Assembly: GCF_013393905.1 (NCBI RefSeq) | Contig: NZ_CP040272.1 | Span: 124,001-188,000 of the forward strand | DNA length: 64,000 nt | Source: Nostoc sp. C052 | GTDB taxonomy: Bacteria > Cyanobacteriota > Cyanobacteriia > Cyanobacteriales > Nostocaceae | Reading direction: 5' to 3' | Shown: one piece after another, positions 44,151 through 54,299 of the stretch | Layout: every line of letters begins with the position of its first letter | Position numbering within the stretch: position 1 is the stretch's first letter | Notes under the pieces: generated by a model | What the model was told of the DNA's origin: nothing | What the model saw: the letters and a program-made list of their open reading frames with translations, nothing else | Database searches by the model: none | Translations under genes and position numbers: made by a program

Positions 44151-45671
44151 TTAGTGTAAAAAGTGACGTACACCAGTTAAGACCATTAGCAAACCCAGTT
44201 CGTTAGCAGCTTTGATTGAATCCTTATCGCGCAAACTTCCCCCTGGCTGGACAATGGCTGTAATTCCTGCGGAGGCGGCTGTTTTGACTGAATCATCAAA
44301 GGGGAAGAATCCATCGCTGGCGAGAGTTGCACCTTTGGCTTTTTCTTGGGCTTGTTCTAGAGCTATTTTAACTGAGCCAACACGGTTCATTTGACCAGCA
44401 CCTACTCCTAGTGTAGTGCGATCGCTGGTCACAACAATGGCATTAGATTTAACGTGTTTGCAAACCTTCCAAGCAAACAGCAATTCGGCTAATTCGTCGG
44501 GTGTGGGTTGACGTTCGGTGACAACTTGCCATTGACTGATATCAGCAATGATGTCATCGGTAGCTTGGACAAGGAAACCACCTGCGATCGCTTTCACAGT
44601 ATCTTTAGGACCACTGCTCAAATCAGCTAGAGTCAAGACCCGCACGTTAGATTTCTTGGCCAGGATTTCTTGAGCTTCCGCATCACAACTTGGTGCAACC
44701 ACACATTCTAAAAATGTTTTGGTTAACTCGCTAGCTGTAGCCGCATCAATCGGACGGTTGAGTGCGACAATTCCACCAAAGGCAGAAGTAGAATCAGCAT
44801 TGAAAGCTTTTTGGTAAGCTTCAGAAATACTGCTTCCCAGCGCCGTACCACAGGGATTTGTATGTTTAATAATCGTTGCGGCTGGAGTATCAGTGAATTC
44901 AGCAATAATTCGGCGTGCGGCTTCTAAATCAACTAAATTATTGTAACTAAGTTCTTTACCTTGCAGTTTGGTCGCGGCTGTCCATCCCGTTGGGGTAGTA
45001 CCAGTTTGATACCAGGTGGCCGGTTGATGGGGATTCTCGCCGTAACGCAGAGATTGCAATTGTGTGCCGCTAAGGGTGTACTGCTGTGCTTCTGCGAGAT
45101 AAGATGCGATCGCTTGGTCGTAGCTAGCAGTGTGCGAAAATCCTTTTAAAGCGGCCTTTTGCCGAAACTCTAGGGATGCTACGCCGTTATTTTGCCGCAA
45201 TTCCTCCAAATACTCGTCATATTGTGCTGGGTCGCATAATACAGCAAGATGAGCGAAGTTTTTCGATGATGCCCGCAGCATAGCCGGGCCACCAATATCA
45301 ATTTGTTCAACAGCCTCTAATAATGTTACCCCTGGTTTAGCGATCGTTTCCTCAAAAGGATAAAGATTCACCACCACTAAATCAATCGGGCGAATTTGGT
45401 TATTTTCTAAATCTGTAATATCTTGGGGAACATCTCGCCGCGCCAAAATTCCGCCGTGAATTCGGGGATGTAGCGTTTTGACTCGACCACCTAAAATTTC
45501 TGGTGAACCTGTGTAATCTGCAACCTTAGTGACAGGGAGTCCCGCATCTTTGAGTGCTTGGGCTGTTCCCCCACTGCTGATTAAATCAAAGTCAAATTCT
45601 TCAACCAAGCTACGGGCTAGGTCAATTATACCAGTTTTGTTAGATACACTCAGCAGGGCTAGACGCGCCAT
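44151..45671 (-). CDS. purH: Bifunctional AICAR transformylase/IMP cyclohydrolase
   Basis: 506 aa. The N-terminal MGS-like IMP cyclohydrolase domain has ALLSVSNKTGIIDLARSL, LISSGGTAQAL and VKTLHPRIHGGIL. The C-terminal transformylase has LRYGENPHQPA, TIIKHTNPCGTA and TSAFGGIVALN. It carries out the last two steps of IMP synthesis. It is encoded alone; two sRNA genes follow on the same strand. Confidence 0.97.
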   Translation of the reverse strand: MARLALLSVSNKTGIIDLARSLVEEFDFDLISSGGTAQALKDAGLPVTKVADYTGSPEILGGRVKTLHPRIHGGILARRDVPQDITDLENNQIRPIDLVVVNLYPFEETIAKPGVTLLEAVEQIDIGGPAMLRASSKNFAHLAVLCDPAQYDEYLEELRQNNGVASLEFRQKAALKGFSHTASYDQAIASYLAEAQQYTLSGTQLQSLRYGENPHQPATWYQTGTTPTGWTAATKLQGKELSYNNLVDLEAARRIIAEFTDTPAATIIKHTNPCGTALGSSISEAYQKAFNADSTSAFGGIVALNRPIDAATASELTKTFLECVVAPSCDAEAQEILAKKSNVRVLTLADLSSGPKDTVKAIAGGFLVQATDDIIADISQWQVVTERQPTPDELAELLFAWKVCKHVKSNAIVVTSDRTTLGVGAGQMNRVGSVKIALEQAQEKAKGATLASDGFFPFDDSVKTAASAGITAIVQPGGSLRDKDSIKAANELGLLMVLTGVRHFLH

Positions 45672-45899
45672 TGATCAATTCCTTAAAAGTAGGCTGGAAG
45701 CGAAGGATCTCAAGTTTTGCATAAGCCTTGCTTCACTTCAAGACCATGAGGAATAATATTGACTCCTGTAATTTATATGGTTACATTCCTCAGAGTCAGT
45801 ATTGTCGAAAATGCTGGAAATAAGAACTAAGTAAGCTTAGTCTCTAATATTGGCGATCGCCTAAACTAAAAGTAAGCATCTTTTACCCACATAACATCT

Positions 45900-46475
45900 A
45901 TGGTTCAGTCTTCTAATCAACGCCTAACCCTAGAAGAATTTCTCGCACTTCCCGAAGGAGATATTACATACGAGTTTGTTAACGGTGAAGCTGTACCCAA
46001 GTATAAAGATAATCAAATGTCACCAAAATTTTTTCATAGCTCGACTACTGGTGCTTTATTTATACTATTGTCTGCATGGGCACAAGCAAAGGGTCGAGTT
46101 GTGATTGAATGGGCAATTAAACTAACACGAAATCAACAAGATTGGATGCCTGTAGCCGATCTGACCTATATTTCTTATAACCGTCTTCCTGCTGATTGGC
46201 TATTAGATGAAGCTTGTCCTGTTGCACCTGAATTAGTCATCGAAATCATTTCACCCGGTCAAACTTTTGGTGAAATTGCCGAAAAAGCGACTGATTATCT
46301 AAATGCTGGTGTTTCTCGTGTTTGGGTGGTTGATACAAAAGCTAGAACTGTAACTGTATTTGCGCCATCTTCTTTGCCGATTACTTATCGATCTCATCAA
46401 ATAATTACTGATGATTTGCTACTAGAATTGGAAATTACCCCTCACACAATTTTTCAACGCGCTGGATTACCCTAA
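45900..46475 (+). CDS. Uma2-family (DUF820) putative endonuclease
   Basis: 191 aa. The start RLTLEEFLALPEGDITYEFVNGE is the typical opening of the family. A PD-(D/E)xK-like core has VADLTYIS (D87) and ELVIEIISPGQT (E115), followed by YLNAGVSRVWVVDTKARTVTVF. Cyanobacteria carry dozens of these genes; most have no tested activity and several appear linked to mobile elements. It precedes the large two-gene operon by 213 bases, but I see no sign of shared transcription. Confidence 0.85.
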   Translation: MVQSSNQRLTLEEFLALPEGDITYEFVNGEAVPKYKDNQMSPKFFHSSTTGALFILLSAWAQAKGRVVIEWAIKLTRNQQDWMPVADLTYISYNRLPADWLLDEACPVAPELVIEIISPGQTFGEIAEKATDYLNAGVSRVWVVDTKARTVTVFAPSSLPITYRSHQIITDDLLLELEITPHTIFQRAGLP

Positions 46476-46688
46476 TTGATTAATTTTCTTATTCAAAAAA
46501 ATACATAAACATAGAACTGAATTGCTTGTGTAATAGTTCTTAAAAAAAATATAATAAACGTAAAATAAAAATATATTGACAGATTATACACATTTAAGAT
46601 ATATAAAAATATAGAATCCATTTGCTGAGACTGTAAAGTTCAGGCAGATGAAGCAGTCGTAAGACTGAAAATTACAAAGGAACTAATT

Positions 46689-49600
46689 ATGCCTTCACAA
46701 GGTACTGGCGCTAACGTTGACCCGCGATCGCTTAAGCCTTCTATTGACCTCGCTACAGTCATAGAATTGCTTGCTGAAGCTATTTTTCCTAGCAGTAATC
46801 AGGCAAATACTAATCAGCTAAACCCTAGAGGGATGCAGCTGTTTGAATTTGATGAAAAGCAAAATAAACGCCTGAGAATAAGTACTTCAGCCGTTATGTA
46901 TCGGCTATTTGCACAACCTAAATTTAAAGAAGCTTTGAAACCTGCTCCTGGTGGTGGGTTTATTCAAAACTTATCCATGCCAGCATACGGTAATAGGTCG
47001 CGCGTTGGTGGCTGTTTGAGTGATGGCAATGCAACAAAATTACCGAGTGCGATAGACAGATTAATGGCTGCTATTGACCAAGCGCTGAATACTGCTGTGC
47101 CTTCCGAGAGCTTATTATCGACACTGCTGTTAGATGAAGCTGAACAGCAACTCAAACATCTTGCTAAAAAAGCAGGTACGTCTTTCCAGAATATACCCAA
47201 TACTGCCAACCTCGTACATCTAGCATTTCAAGCTGGAGATACTAAAGATAACAAGTCTGTGGCGACGGTTATTTGTGCGCGCGAACGAGTTGAAAATACT
47301 GATTATTTTGAGCAAATGTGCAGTGCTGCCGCAGAATATTTAGAAAACGAACTTGACAACGATGAAGATGATGTTAATTCATCGATCGCAACTTTGAAAG
47401 AAGAAAAAAATCGATATGATAGCCAAATCCAGCGTTTTTTAAATTTTATAGACGACGAAGCATTGTCACGCGTCCGATTGACAATTAGCTTTCGGATTAT
47501 GGAAGCGATCGCAGAAAATGCCCGTTCAAGTAACGACCCAGATTACCAACTTTTAGTAGAGTATGTCAATCGAATACTCACTCTAGTTGAATCTGCTAAA
47601 GAAGAAGGCTATACGGTTGATTTAACGGCTCATTTCGGTAGTGCAGCTGAGTTCGACTTGGCAGATGAACTTAGCAAAGCGACCTTTTATTATTGTCTAG
47701 CTGTTTGGCCTGAGTGGAAAACTCAAATTTTCGAGCAAAAGACTAAAAATCAAGTAGAGCGTGAAGTAAGTTATCGTTTTCGAGTCAATGGGCAAAATCC
47801 AGAATTAGGCAAACCTGCTTTTGAAGTACGACTCGATCAAATTAGAGAATATTTACTCAGTAATGATGAATCTTCCTTACAAAAACCTTGGGAAATTTGT
47901 CGTCGTTTAGCTCAACTGATCTTTTTGGCAGTCGTTGTTCCCAAAAAGGACGAGGAACCGCTAACTAAAGAATCACTAACAGATATGGTGAATCAACTCC
48001 TAGCAAATTTTAAATCGCAGGGTACAGAAGCTATTCGCCAGACTTTAGAAGAATTACAGGAAAGTTCCGAGTCAATGAAGTCAATTGCCAAGGCTCTGAT
48101 GAAAGTACTACGCGACAGGAGCCAAAGAGTCATATCTCAAGTTCAGGATCGCTCCTCACAACAATTCATCTGTGTAAAAAGCAGCATCATTAATTGGGAT
48201 CGCCTAGAAGGGGCAACATTGGGTGTGAGAAAGTTGCTTGTAGAGGCACAAGAAAATTCCAGCGAAAAGGTTGAATGGTTCAAACATATTGAAATTTGTG
48301 AGCAACCAGCAACATCAGGACTTCTATTTTCGGTTAAGGTTACTGCCGAGCTTTCGGAGTATGACTTAAAAACTAAAGATACAATTAGTCAATTACGGGC
48401 AAAGCGTTTATTACCGCAGAAACTACTCCAAGTTTGTTGGGTTCCTCGTTCTTGGCAGAGGGGAGAAGATCGTCAATGGACTTATGAGCTATCTACAAAT
48501 GCTTCTCAATTTGCTGGGTGGGCATTATCAGCCGCAATTATCGTAGAATACGATGTTGAAACTGTGAAGCGGCGAGCAAATACAAGAGAATCTGAGGAAA
48601 AGAAGCAGTATCATGCAGCCGCAGTTACCGCTTTTGCTGTGCTAGTTTACTGTTGTTTGTGGCGGATTATTACACGATTGCAAAAACGTGGACAGAAGGA
48701 AAAATCGGTTGACTTTACAACCTTAATGCTGCGACTGCAAGAAACAGGAAAACAATTAGATGAAGAAGATAAAGACAAGAATGGCGATGCTTACGTTTAC
48801 GCAGCCGCCCAAACTTTGGAAGCCATACTAGGTGAAAATACCCCGATCCGAATGCAGGGACTTATTCTAGATAATCTGGTGAAAAAATCCAAAAAAGACC
48901 AAGATTTTATTAAATCTGGTACTTTTAAGGCGTTTTTAAGTGCGTTTCCACTTTGCATTAGTAGCCCAGATTCTTATTCAGCCCCTAAAATTGGCTTAAT
49001 TTCATACGCCAGTCGTCCCTGTAATGAGGGAAATTTTCCCAATGATAGTGAAAAGGCTTATCTTTTTCTGACTCAAAGTTATATTGCTACAGCCGTTAAT
49101 GAACCGTTTATCGGTTATGAACTGAAAAGAGAACGGATGCAGTCTGATGTGCTTGATTCTCTAGAACAGCTGAAAACGCAATGCCTAGTTCAAGAAGAAA
49201 TTCGTCACCTGAAAGCCCAAGGATGTCAGCACATTATTTTATTAGCTCATGCCTATGGCGATCGCCGCATTAATCGAGCCGCAAATTACAATTCTTCTTT
49301 AAGAGATACAGAATTTTTAGAAGAAGTCTCTCAAACGTTTCCTGATATCAACATTTACCCAATGGTAAGGGATGTATTTCCGGCTACACGCTTGCGCGAA
49401 CGAGGTTACAGTGAAGCGGCATTTGAAATTTTGCAAGCAGGAGACCATTCAGGTTTTCCGCGATCTGTTAAGGCAGACTACTTTCGTGATTTAATTCCGG
49501 TTTATACTTTTGCCACACTTCATGCTATTCAAGCAGAAGAGCGCTTACAATCTGGTTTCTGCATTTATTTTTTAGTATCGGATAGAAAAGTTAGCAATAT

Positions 49601-49886
49601 TAACTGGACTGAACGCGCTCGTCAGCATTTAATTAATCCTGATTCAGACTCTCGCATTCATCCTTGCTTACTAGCTGTACTACGGGGCTTACATTTTATT
49701 GAAGCTGAACGAGGTGTGTACAGAAGTCAACTTAGCCCAGTACTAGATCCATTTAGTTGGATATCGCCTAATACAGTTGAAGAAGCTGGCGAAGTCAAAA
49801 TTCTTCATACCCGTCGCAAAGGACAGGTATTACTTAATTATCGCGCTGTACTTACCCACGTTTCTCAAGTTCTACATAGGAAGTAA
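46689..49886 (+). CDS. 1065-aa uncharacterised protein, partner of giant helicase
   Basis: Family not recognised. An AAAGGA site stands nine bases before the ATG. Visible parts: N-terminal ~330 residues mostly helical with acidic coiled patches (YLENELDNDEDDVNSSIATL); a middle beta-containing region around 490-625 (FICVKSSIINWD, LLQVCWVPRSW); a short hydrophobic segment at about 643-660; and a C-terminal alpha/beta region from about 765 (KIGLISYASRP, AYLFLTQSYIATAV, GYELKRERM, HIILLAHAYGDRRI, INIYPMVRD). The strand pattern could be RNase H/PIWI-like but I see no catalytic D-E-D set. The stop overlaps the next start (TAATG), so the two proteins are probably made together. Confidence 0.85.
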   Translation: MPSQGTGANVDPRSLKPSIDLATVIELLAEAIFPSSNQANTNQLNPRGMQLFEFDEKQNKRLRISTSAVMYRLFAQPKFKEALKPAPGGGFIQNLSMPAYGNRSRVGGCLSDGNATKLPSAIDRLMAAIDQALNTAVPSESLLSTLLLDEAEQQLKHLAKKAGTSFQNIPNTANLVHLAFQAGDTKDNKSVATVICARERVENTDYFEQMCSAAAEYLENELDNDEDDVNSSIATLKEEKNRYDSQIQRFLNFIDDEALSRVRLTISFRIMEAIAENARSSNDPDYQLLVEYVNRILTLVESAKEEGYTVDLTAHFGSAAEFDLADELSKATFYYCLAVWPEWKTQIFEQKTKNQVEREVSYRFRVNGQNPELGKPAFEVRLDQIREYLLSNDESSLQKPWEICRRLAQLIFLAVVVPKKDEEPLTKESLTDMVNQLLANFKSQGTEAIRQTLEELQESSESMKSIAKALMKVLRDRSQRVISQVQDRSSQQFICVKSSIINWDRLEGATLGVRKLLVEAQENSSEKVEWFKHIEICEQPATSGLLFSVKVTAELSEYDLKTKDTISQLRAKRLLPQKLLQVCWVPRSWQRGEDRQWTYELSTNASQFAGWALSAAIIVEYDVETVKRRANTRESEEKKQYHAAAVTAFAVLVYCCLWRIITRLQKRGQKEKSVDFTTLMLRLQETGKQLDEEDKDKNGDAYVYAAAQTLEAILGENTPIRMQGLILDNLVKKSKKDQDFIKSGTFKAFLSAFPLCISSPDSYSAPKIGLISYASRPCNEGNFPNDSEKAYLFLTQSYIATAVNEPFIGYELKRERMQSDVLDSLEQLKTQCLVQEEIRHLKAQGCQHIILLAHAYGDRRINRAANYNSSLRDTEFLEEVSQTFPDINIYPMVRDVFPATRLRERGYSEAAFEILQAGDHSGFPRSVKADYFRDLIPVYTFATLHAIQAEERLQSGFCIYFLVSDRKVSNINWTERARQHLINPDSDSRIHPCLLAVLRGLHFIEAERGVYRSQLSPVLDPFSWISPNTVEEAGEVKILHTRRKGQVLLNYRAVLTHVSQVLHRK

Positions 49887-52800
49887 TGGAATCATCCTTT
49901 CTACAACAAGCCTCTATTTGGGGGCAGGTATTTGAAATTGCTGTTAAACGGGGTGTTTTACAACAGTTGATTCACAGAAACTTACTGTTGAACGATCATC
50001 CTGTTCTCCAGCCTTGGCAATCTCACAAAAATGCAGATGTCTCCCACCAATTGGTGAAAGTATTCAAAATAACAGATCCCAATAACAAAGAATGGGTGGA
50101 AACAATGCTGCGTCATCTGCTGGTACTCGGCTATGGTTTAGGTTGGACAGCAATGCGTGAGTGTCTCAACCACAGTCAAATTAGACAACCTAAACTAGAA
50201 GCAATTTGGTGTCCATTGACATTGCCAGGACAGCAAATGCAACGGGATGAAGAAAAAGAAGAGACAGCAAAAGCATTTCAAGAAGCTTTCAAACTACCAA
50301 AACCAGACGAGAACTTAGTCAAGCGTGGACAACCAGCCAGAGCCGATTTTATTTTATGGCTGTCCAACGAATCTAGTCCACCCAAAGATGGCAAAACTGA
50401 CCTCTTCCAATCAAAAGATCCAAAACACAAAAAAATTGAAAACTTAATTATCTGCCTGGAATTTTCGTATAACGCACCCCTCAAATTTGCAGATTTTCAA
50501 AAAGAAGCTCCTCATAGAGAAGAAATTAGTCGCTATGCCCGTTACATTGAATCACGGGGGGTCTTCTCTAGAGTTTGTGCAGAGGTTGAAGGTGAAGAAT
50601 TTTCACTCTCTAAAAGGCTAGAAAATTTTCTTTCAGCATTTAGCGGTCAAGATAAACCATTATTTAAGCTCTGTCAGGCATCATCATATACCGATCGCCT
50701 GATTCATCTGTTGCGCGTGCATAAGCGATTAGAAGGAAGTTGTAATGCTAGAGCGATCGCTGTCACATCCAATGGTATTGAAAGTCTTGCTGCTCAATTC
50801 TTTGGTGTGGAACTAGAACCAGATACTAGAGCCAAGTTAATGAAATCATTAGGAAAAGCATATTGCCAGGCTAAACATTCAAAGGATGATGAGCCACTTG
50901 ATCTAGATGCGGAAATCCAATTGGTGTTCACAAAGCTAGTGCGATCGCTACCCTCTGCTTTTAAAGAACAAGCACAACATCTAGCTGAAAAACCAACTCT
51001 AGGTCAATACTCTCACTTTCTTTTTCATGAGAATGTGACGGACTTCTACAACCCAATGGGTGAAATTAGCAAGGCTGAAGCGATCGCATCTATTGAAGAC
51101 AACGACGCATTACTTGAGTTTTTTGGAGGCAACCCTGTTACACGAATTGCCGATTGTATCAATGAAATTAATCCCGATAAGGCAACAATTCCTCTGCGAC
51201 AAGTACACGAGGCAGCAGTATTTGCTGGTATAACTGCTGCTCAAGTCGGTAAAATTAACGTCCTAGCTTTGGAAGGGAATCCGGGTATTGGTAAAACCAC
51301 TGCTGTGATGAAATTTCTCAAGCAGCAGACTCAAGGTTTCTTATTTTTGTATCTCAGTCCGCGAGTTGTAATTAATCGAGATGTTACCGACAAACTTGCT
51401 AGAGACAACAATCGTCCCAGTGGGATATTAACCATCACCAGCAATAAAAATTTGATTGTTGCAGCACCCGAATGGTATAAGAAACAGGTTCAGGAAAACA
51501 ATTTTCTACCTCACAGTATCGATAGCGCTGTTGTTGTTGATGGTATGGAAAACCTCACACGTCCTGATGGCAGTATCTTCTTCCTAACCCCAGAACAAGA
51601 ACATGACATTGATTGCAATATAGTCGGCTCGACTCGATTTAAACGCCGTCTTAACGAAAGGGATTACAGCGTAGAATCGCTTTACAGCCCTGGTGTATTG
51701 GGTACCATAGCAAAGTCAGCCCGAAAATTGCTCGAAGCAAATCCCAAGTTTAATCAACTGGTGATGACTGCTGCGATCCAAGGTTATCGGACGCTCAACG
51801 ATCAATCAACCACGGTTAATGCCTTCAACAATTTGTTTGCAAAAAAAGCTGATACTAAGCCTGGAAAAAAGGAACGTTCAGAATTTGCAGCGCGGATTCC
51901 CACTATAGTTGTGATGGTAGATGAACTTACTGGTGATGGTGCAGGTGCGCCCTTTGTCCGTAAGTTAGCAGAATGGTTGGAACAGCAGTTTATTAAACCA
52001 TTTGAGACAACTCCATCTCCGTTTAAAATTGTGCTGATTCTTGCTGATGCCTCACTCAGCAATGAAGTTGTGTTGGATAGCTTTTTGAACTCAGGCGATC
52101 GCGCTCCTGATAAAGTACTAATTAGTCAAAGTCGAGGTGAAGCGCCGTTTCGGGTGACAGGCACTCATACAAAAATTGGCCTCAGAAAACACCCAACGCT
52201 ACACGTCATGACAAATAGCTATCCCGCCAGTAAACTCAGTATTGACTACAGTATTAGGCTCTCACCCATTAAACCAGGTCAAAATAGTGACGGCACAGAG
52301 CAGACAATTAGACAAGCAATTCGAGAAAAATCAGAAGAGGAATCGCTAACAAATGCCTACTTAGAAATTAAGAATGGGTTACAACAGGGAGCAGAGCAGT
52401 TAATTTTCTTTGCTCAGGATAAAGCTTTTCTACGTCAGTTGCAGGAAAAATTGACCACTGGTAAAGAAGCTCTGGTAAACAGAGAACAGGTGGAGGTTTT
52501 GGATCAAAGTGTATCACCCGATCGGCGATTGAAATTAGTCAAGCCGCCACGACGGGATGAAGTTCGAGTTTTTCTCATGACTTCTTCAGGTGCAAGAGGT
52601 GTTTCTTTCCCGAAAACAGATTGGATTATAGCTGCAATTCCCCGATTTAATATTGAAGCCGCTTTAATGGAAGTCGCGCAATTAATTTACCGTGGTCGAG
52701 GAATGTCTACAGATCCAGAAACCGGAATGGAAGTTTCTGGAGATAACAAAGCAAGACGGTTAGTTATGCTAATCAATGATTTCATTATTGAAAGAGAAGA

Positions 52801-53806
52801 TATTGACCCTAAAAGACTATGGTTGCGTCAGTCCAGCGATTTATTAACCTTGTTGGTAATGTTGCGCTCTACAATTCATACTCGTATTAAAGGTGATGCA
52901 GGACTTAATAAAAACCGAATTGCATTTGTCCCCGTTGGCTCTGTTGGGGATGAGGAATTGCTGCGTTTAATGTCTGATGATGTCTTAGATTTCTTGCGTG
53001 AAGCCAAAATTTTTATCAGCGATAGTCATCCTCAAGAAGCAAAAGCAATTGTGAAAAGGGCAGAGCAGTTAACTGCAAACATCTTTAAACATTTTGACTT
53101 GAGAGGTCAATCATTAGAGAGAAATGCCAAGTCGTATGCAAATTATCAAACCTTACAAGCTTTGGTCAAAACTGTTTCTAGGATTTCGAGCCGATTATTA
53201 CCATCTTTAGATAATGACGAGCTAAAGATACCGGATAATCTAACTTGTATAGGCCCTTTCTGGATAGAAGATTGGAGCGATCGCCAAACTGAAGAAATAT
53301 TTAGCTTTGAAGCATGGAAAGCTGATGTTAAACAAAATAGCAGTCGTCTTTTAGGATCGTTAAAAGAAATTGCCGAAAGCAAGAAGTTCAAATTTCCCTC
53401 AAAACTCAAACGTCCTGCCAACGAACTGTATAAGTTATTGAGTCGAGAACAAGAGGGATTTGTTATTGAATCTTCCACACGTCAAGCATTAAAAACTAAA
53501 AACATAGTTATTGGCTTACCTCTAGATTATCCCCATTTCTGGAATGAACAATTAGAAGATGACATCCGCCAACAGGTATTACAAGATCCGCAAGCTTGGA
53601 GAAGTGCGCTAGGACGCTCTCTAACTCCTCAAGGGTTAATCATACCCGTAGTACCTCATTATCGCGCATTTCCTTGGGTAGCTGTGGCAGGTAGACGGAT
53701 TTTTACACAATTAGAAACAGTTTTTAGCGATCGCTACTTTATGGCATCCAGTGAATTAAATCTTCTCAATATGATCTTGCTTGAAGATGAAGCAGAGAAG
53801 GAATAG
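49886..53806 (+). CDS. 1306-aa SF2-like helicase with possible nuclease N-terminus
   Basis: N-terminal ~300 residues contain RADFILWL (D154) and LIICLEFSYN (E192), followed by EISRYARYI. This spacing resembles PD-(D/E)xK nucleases, although the usual lysine is replaced. A helicase core follows: Walker A EGNPGIGKTTA (about 463-473), motif Ia-like LYLSPRVVINRD, Walker B VVMVDEL (675-681), motif III-like LILADAS, motif V MTSSGARGVSFP (898-909) and motif VI AQLIYRGRG (931-939). The final ~250 residues are unassigned. It should be a DNA or RNA translocase acting with the 1065-aa partner, whose stop codon overlaps its ATG. The pairing suggests a conflict/defence system; the family is unknown to me. 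Confidence 0.85.
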   Translation: MESSFLQQASIWGQVFEIAVKRGVLQQLIHRNLLLNDHPVLQPWQSHKNADVSHQLVKVFKITDPNNKEWVETMLRHLLVLGYGLGWTAMRECLNHSQIRQPKLEAIWCPLTLPGQQMQRDEEKEETAKAFQEAFKLPKPDENLVKRGQPARADFILWLSNESSPPKDGKTDLFQSKDPKHKKIENLIICLEFSYNAPLKFADFQKEAPHREEISRYARYIESRGVFSRVCAEVEGEEFSLSKRLENFLSAFSGQDKPLFKLCQASSYTDRLIHLLRVHKRLEGSCNARAIAVTSNGIESLAAQFFGVELEPDTRAKLMKSLGKAYCQAKHSKDDEPLDLDAEIQLVFTKLVRSLPSAFKEQAQHLAEKPTLGQYSHFLFHENVTDFYNPMGEISKAEAIASIEDNDALLEFFGGNPVTRIADCINEINPDKATIPLRQVHEAAVFAGITAAQVGKINVLALEGNPGIGKTTAVMKFLKQQTQGFLFLYLSPRVVINRDVTDKLARDNNRPSGILTITSNKNLIVAAPEWYKKQVQENNFLPHSIDSAVVVDGMENLTRPDGSIFFLTPEQEHDIDCNIVGSTRFKRRLNERDYSVESLYSPGVLGTIAKSARKLLEANPKFNQLVMTAAIQGYRTLNDQSTTVNAFNNLFAKKADTKPGKKERSEFAARIPTIVVMVDELTGDGAGAPFVRKLAEWLEQQFIKPFETTPSPFKIVLILADASLSNEVVLDSFLNSGDRAPDKVLISQSRGEAPFRVTGTHTKIGLRKHPTLHVMTNSYPASKLSIDYSIRLSPIKPGQNSDGTEQTIRQAIREKSEEESLTNAYLEIKNGLQQGAEQLIFFAQDKAFLRQLQEKLTTGKEALVNREQVEVLDQSVSPDRRLKLVKPPRRDEVRVFLMTSSGARGVSFPKTDWIIAAIPRFNIEAALMEVAQLIYRGRGMSTDPETGMEVSGDNKARRLVMLINDFIIEREDIDPKRLWLRQSSDLLTLLVMLRSTIHTRIKGDAGLNKNRIAFVPVGSVGDEELLRLMSDDVLDFLREAKIFISDSHPQEAKAIVKRAEQLTANIFKHFDLRGQSLERNAKSYANYQTLQALVKTVSRISSRLLPSLDNDELKIPDNLTCIGPFWIEDWSDRQTEEIFSFEAWKADVKQNSSRLLGSLKEIAESKKFKFPSKLKRPANELYKLLSREQEGFVIESSTRQALKTKNIVIGLPLDYPHFWNEQLEDDIRQQVLQDPQAWRSALGRSLTPQGLIIPVVPHYRAFPWVAVAGRRIFTQLETVFSDRYFMASSELNLLNMILLEDEAEKE

Positions 53807-53921
53807 TTAAAAACCCTAGAAAATCAGTCAGGTGATTACGACAAGATTACTAACAGTTGTCCACAAAACTGCTGTATTCTAATCAATAATCAGTTTTTTA
53901 ACTTGTAATTTTGAATTACTT

Positions 53922-54299
53922 ATGTCTAACCTACCACCACTTAATACAGAAACAATTTGGTCAATTATTGACGAAAAACTTGATGATGCCACAGTTAATC
54001 AGTTGCTATGGCATTATTTAGGCTATCGCTATGACTCCTCAACTGCACAATGGGATACTAGCCAAGTTGCACCCGAATGGCAAAATGAGTACCCAGAACC
54101 ACCAAATTTCATTGAATCTCGTCCTGCAACAGTCAAGTTAACTCGTTCCATTCCTACTGAAAACAAACAAATGCTCAAACAAAATTTGGGTTTCAAAGGT
54201 TACAAAGTTGGTGAATTTGGGCCTCGGCAAACTCGCAGAGCCACAGCAGCAAATTGGTTATTAAGTTATCTCCAACAAACTAACGGCAAAATTGCGTAG
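53922..54299 (+). CDS. DUF1823 family protein
   Basis: 125 aa. It contains LNTETIWSIIDEKLDDATVNQLLWHYLGYRYD, then SRPATVKLTRSIP and GFKGYKVGEFGPRQTRRATAANWLLSYLQ, the conserved core of DUF1823, a soluble protein family of cyanobacteria and plastid-bearing organisms with unknown function. It is separated from the giant helicase gene by 115 bases and is widespread, so I treat it as an ordinary neighbour rather than part of that system. Confidence 0.85.
   Translation: MSNLPPLNTETIWSIIDEKLDDATVNQLLWHYLGYRYDSSTAQWDTSQVAPEWQNEYPEPPNFIESRPATVKLTRSIPTENKQMLKQNLGFKGYKVGEFGPRQTRRATAANWLLSYLQQTNGKIA

Noticed and set aside
45900..46475. Uma2 gene as part of the downstream defence-like operon
   Set aside because: A 213-base gap separates them and Uma2 genes are scattered singly throughout Nostoc genomes.
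53922..54299. Inclusion of the DUF1823 gene in the giant-helicase system
   Set aside because: The family is broadly conserved in cyanobacteria without that operon, and a 115-base gap separates it.
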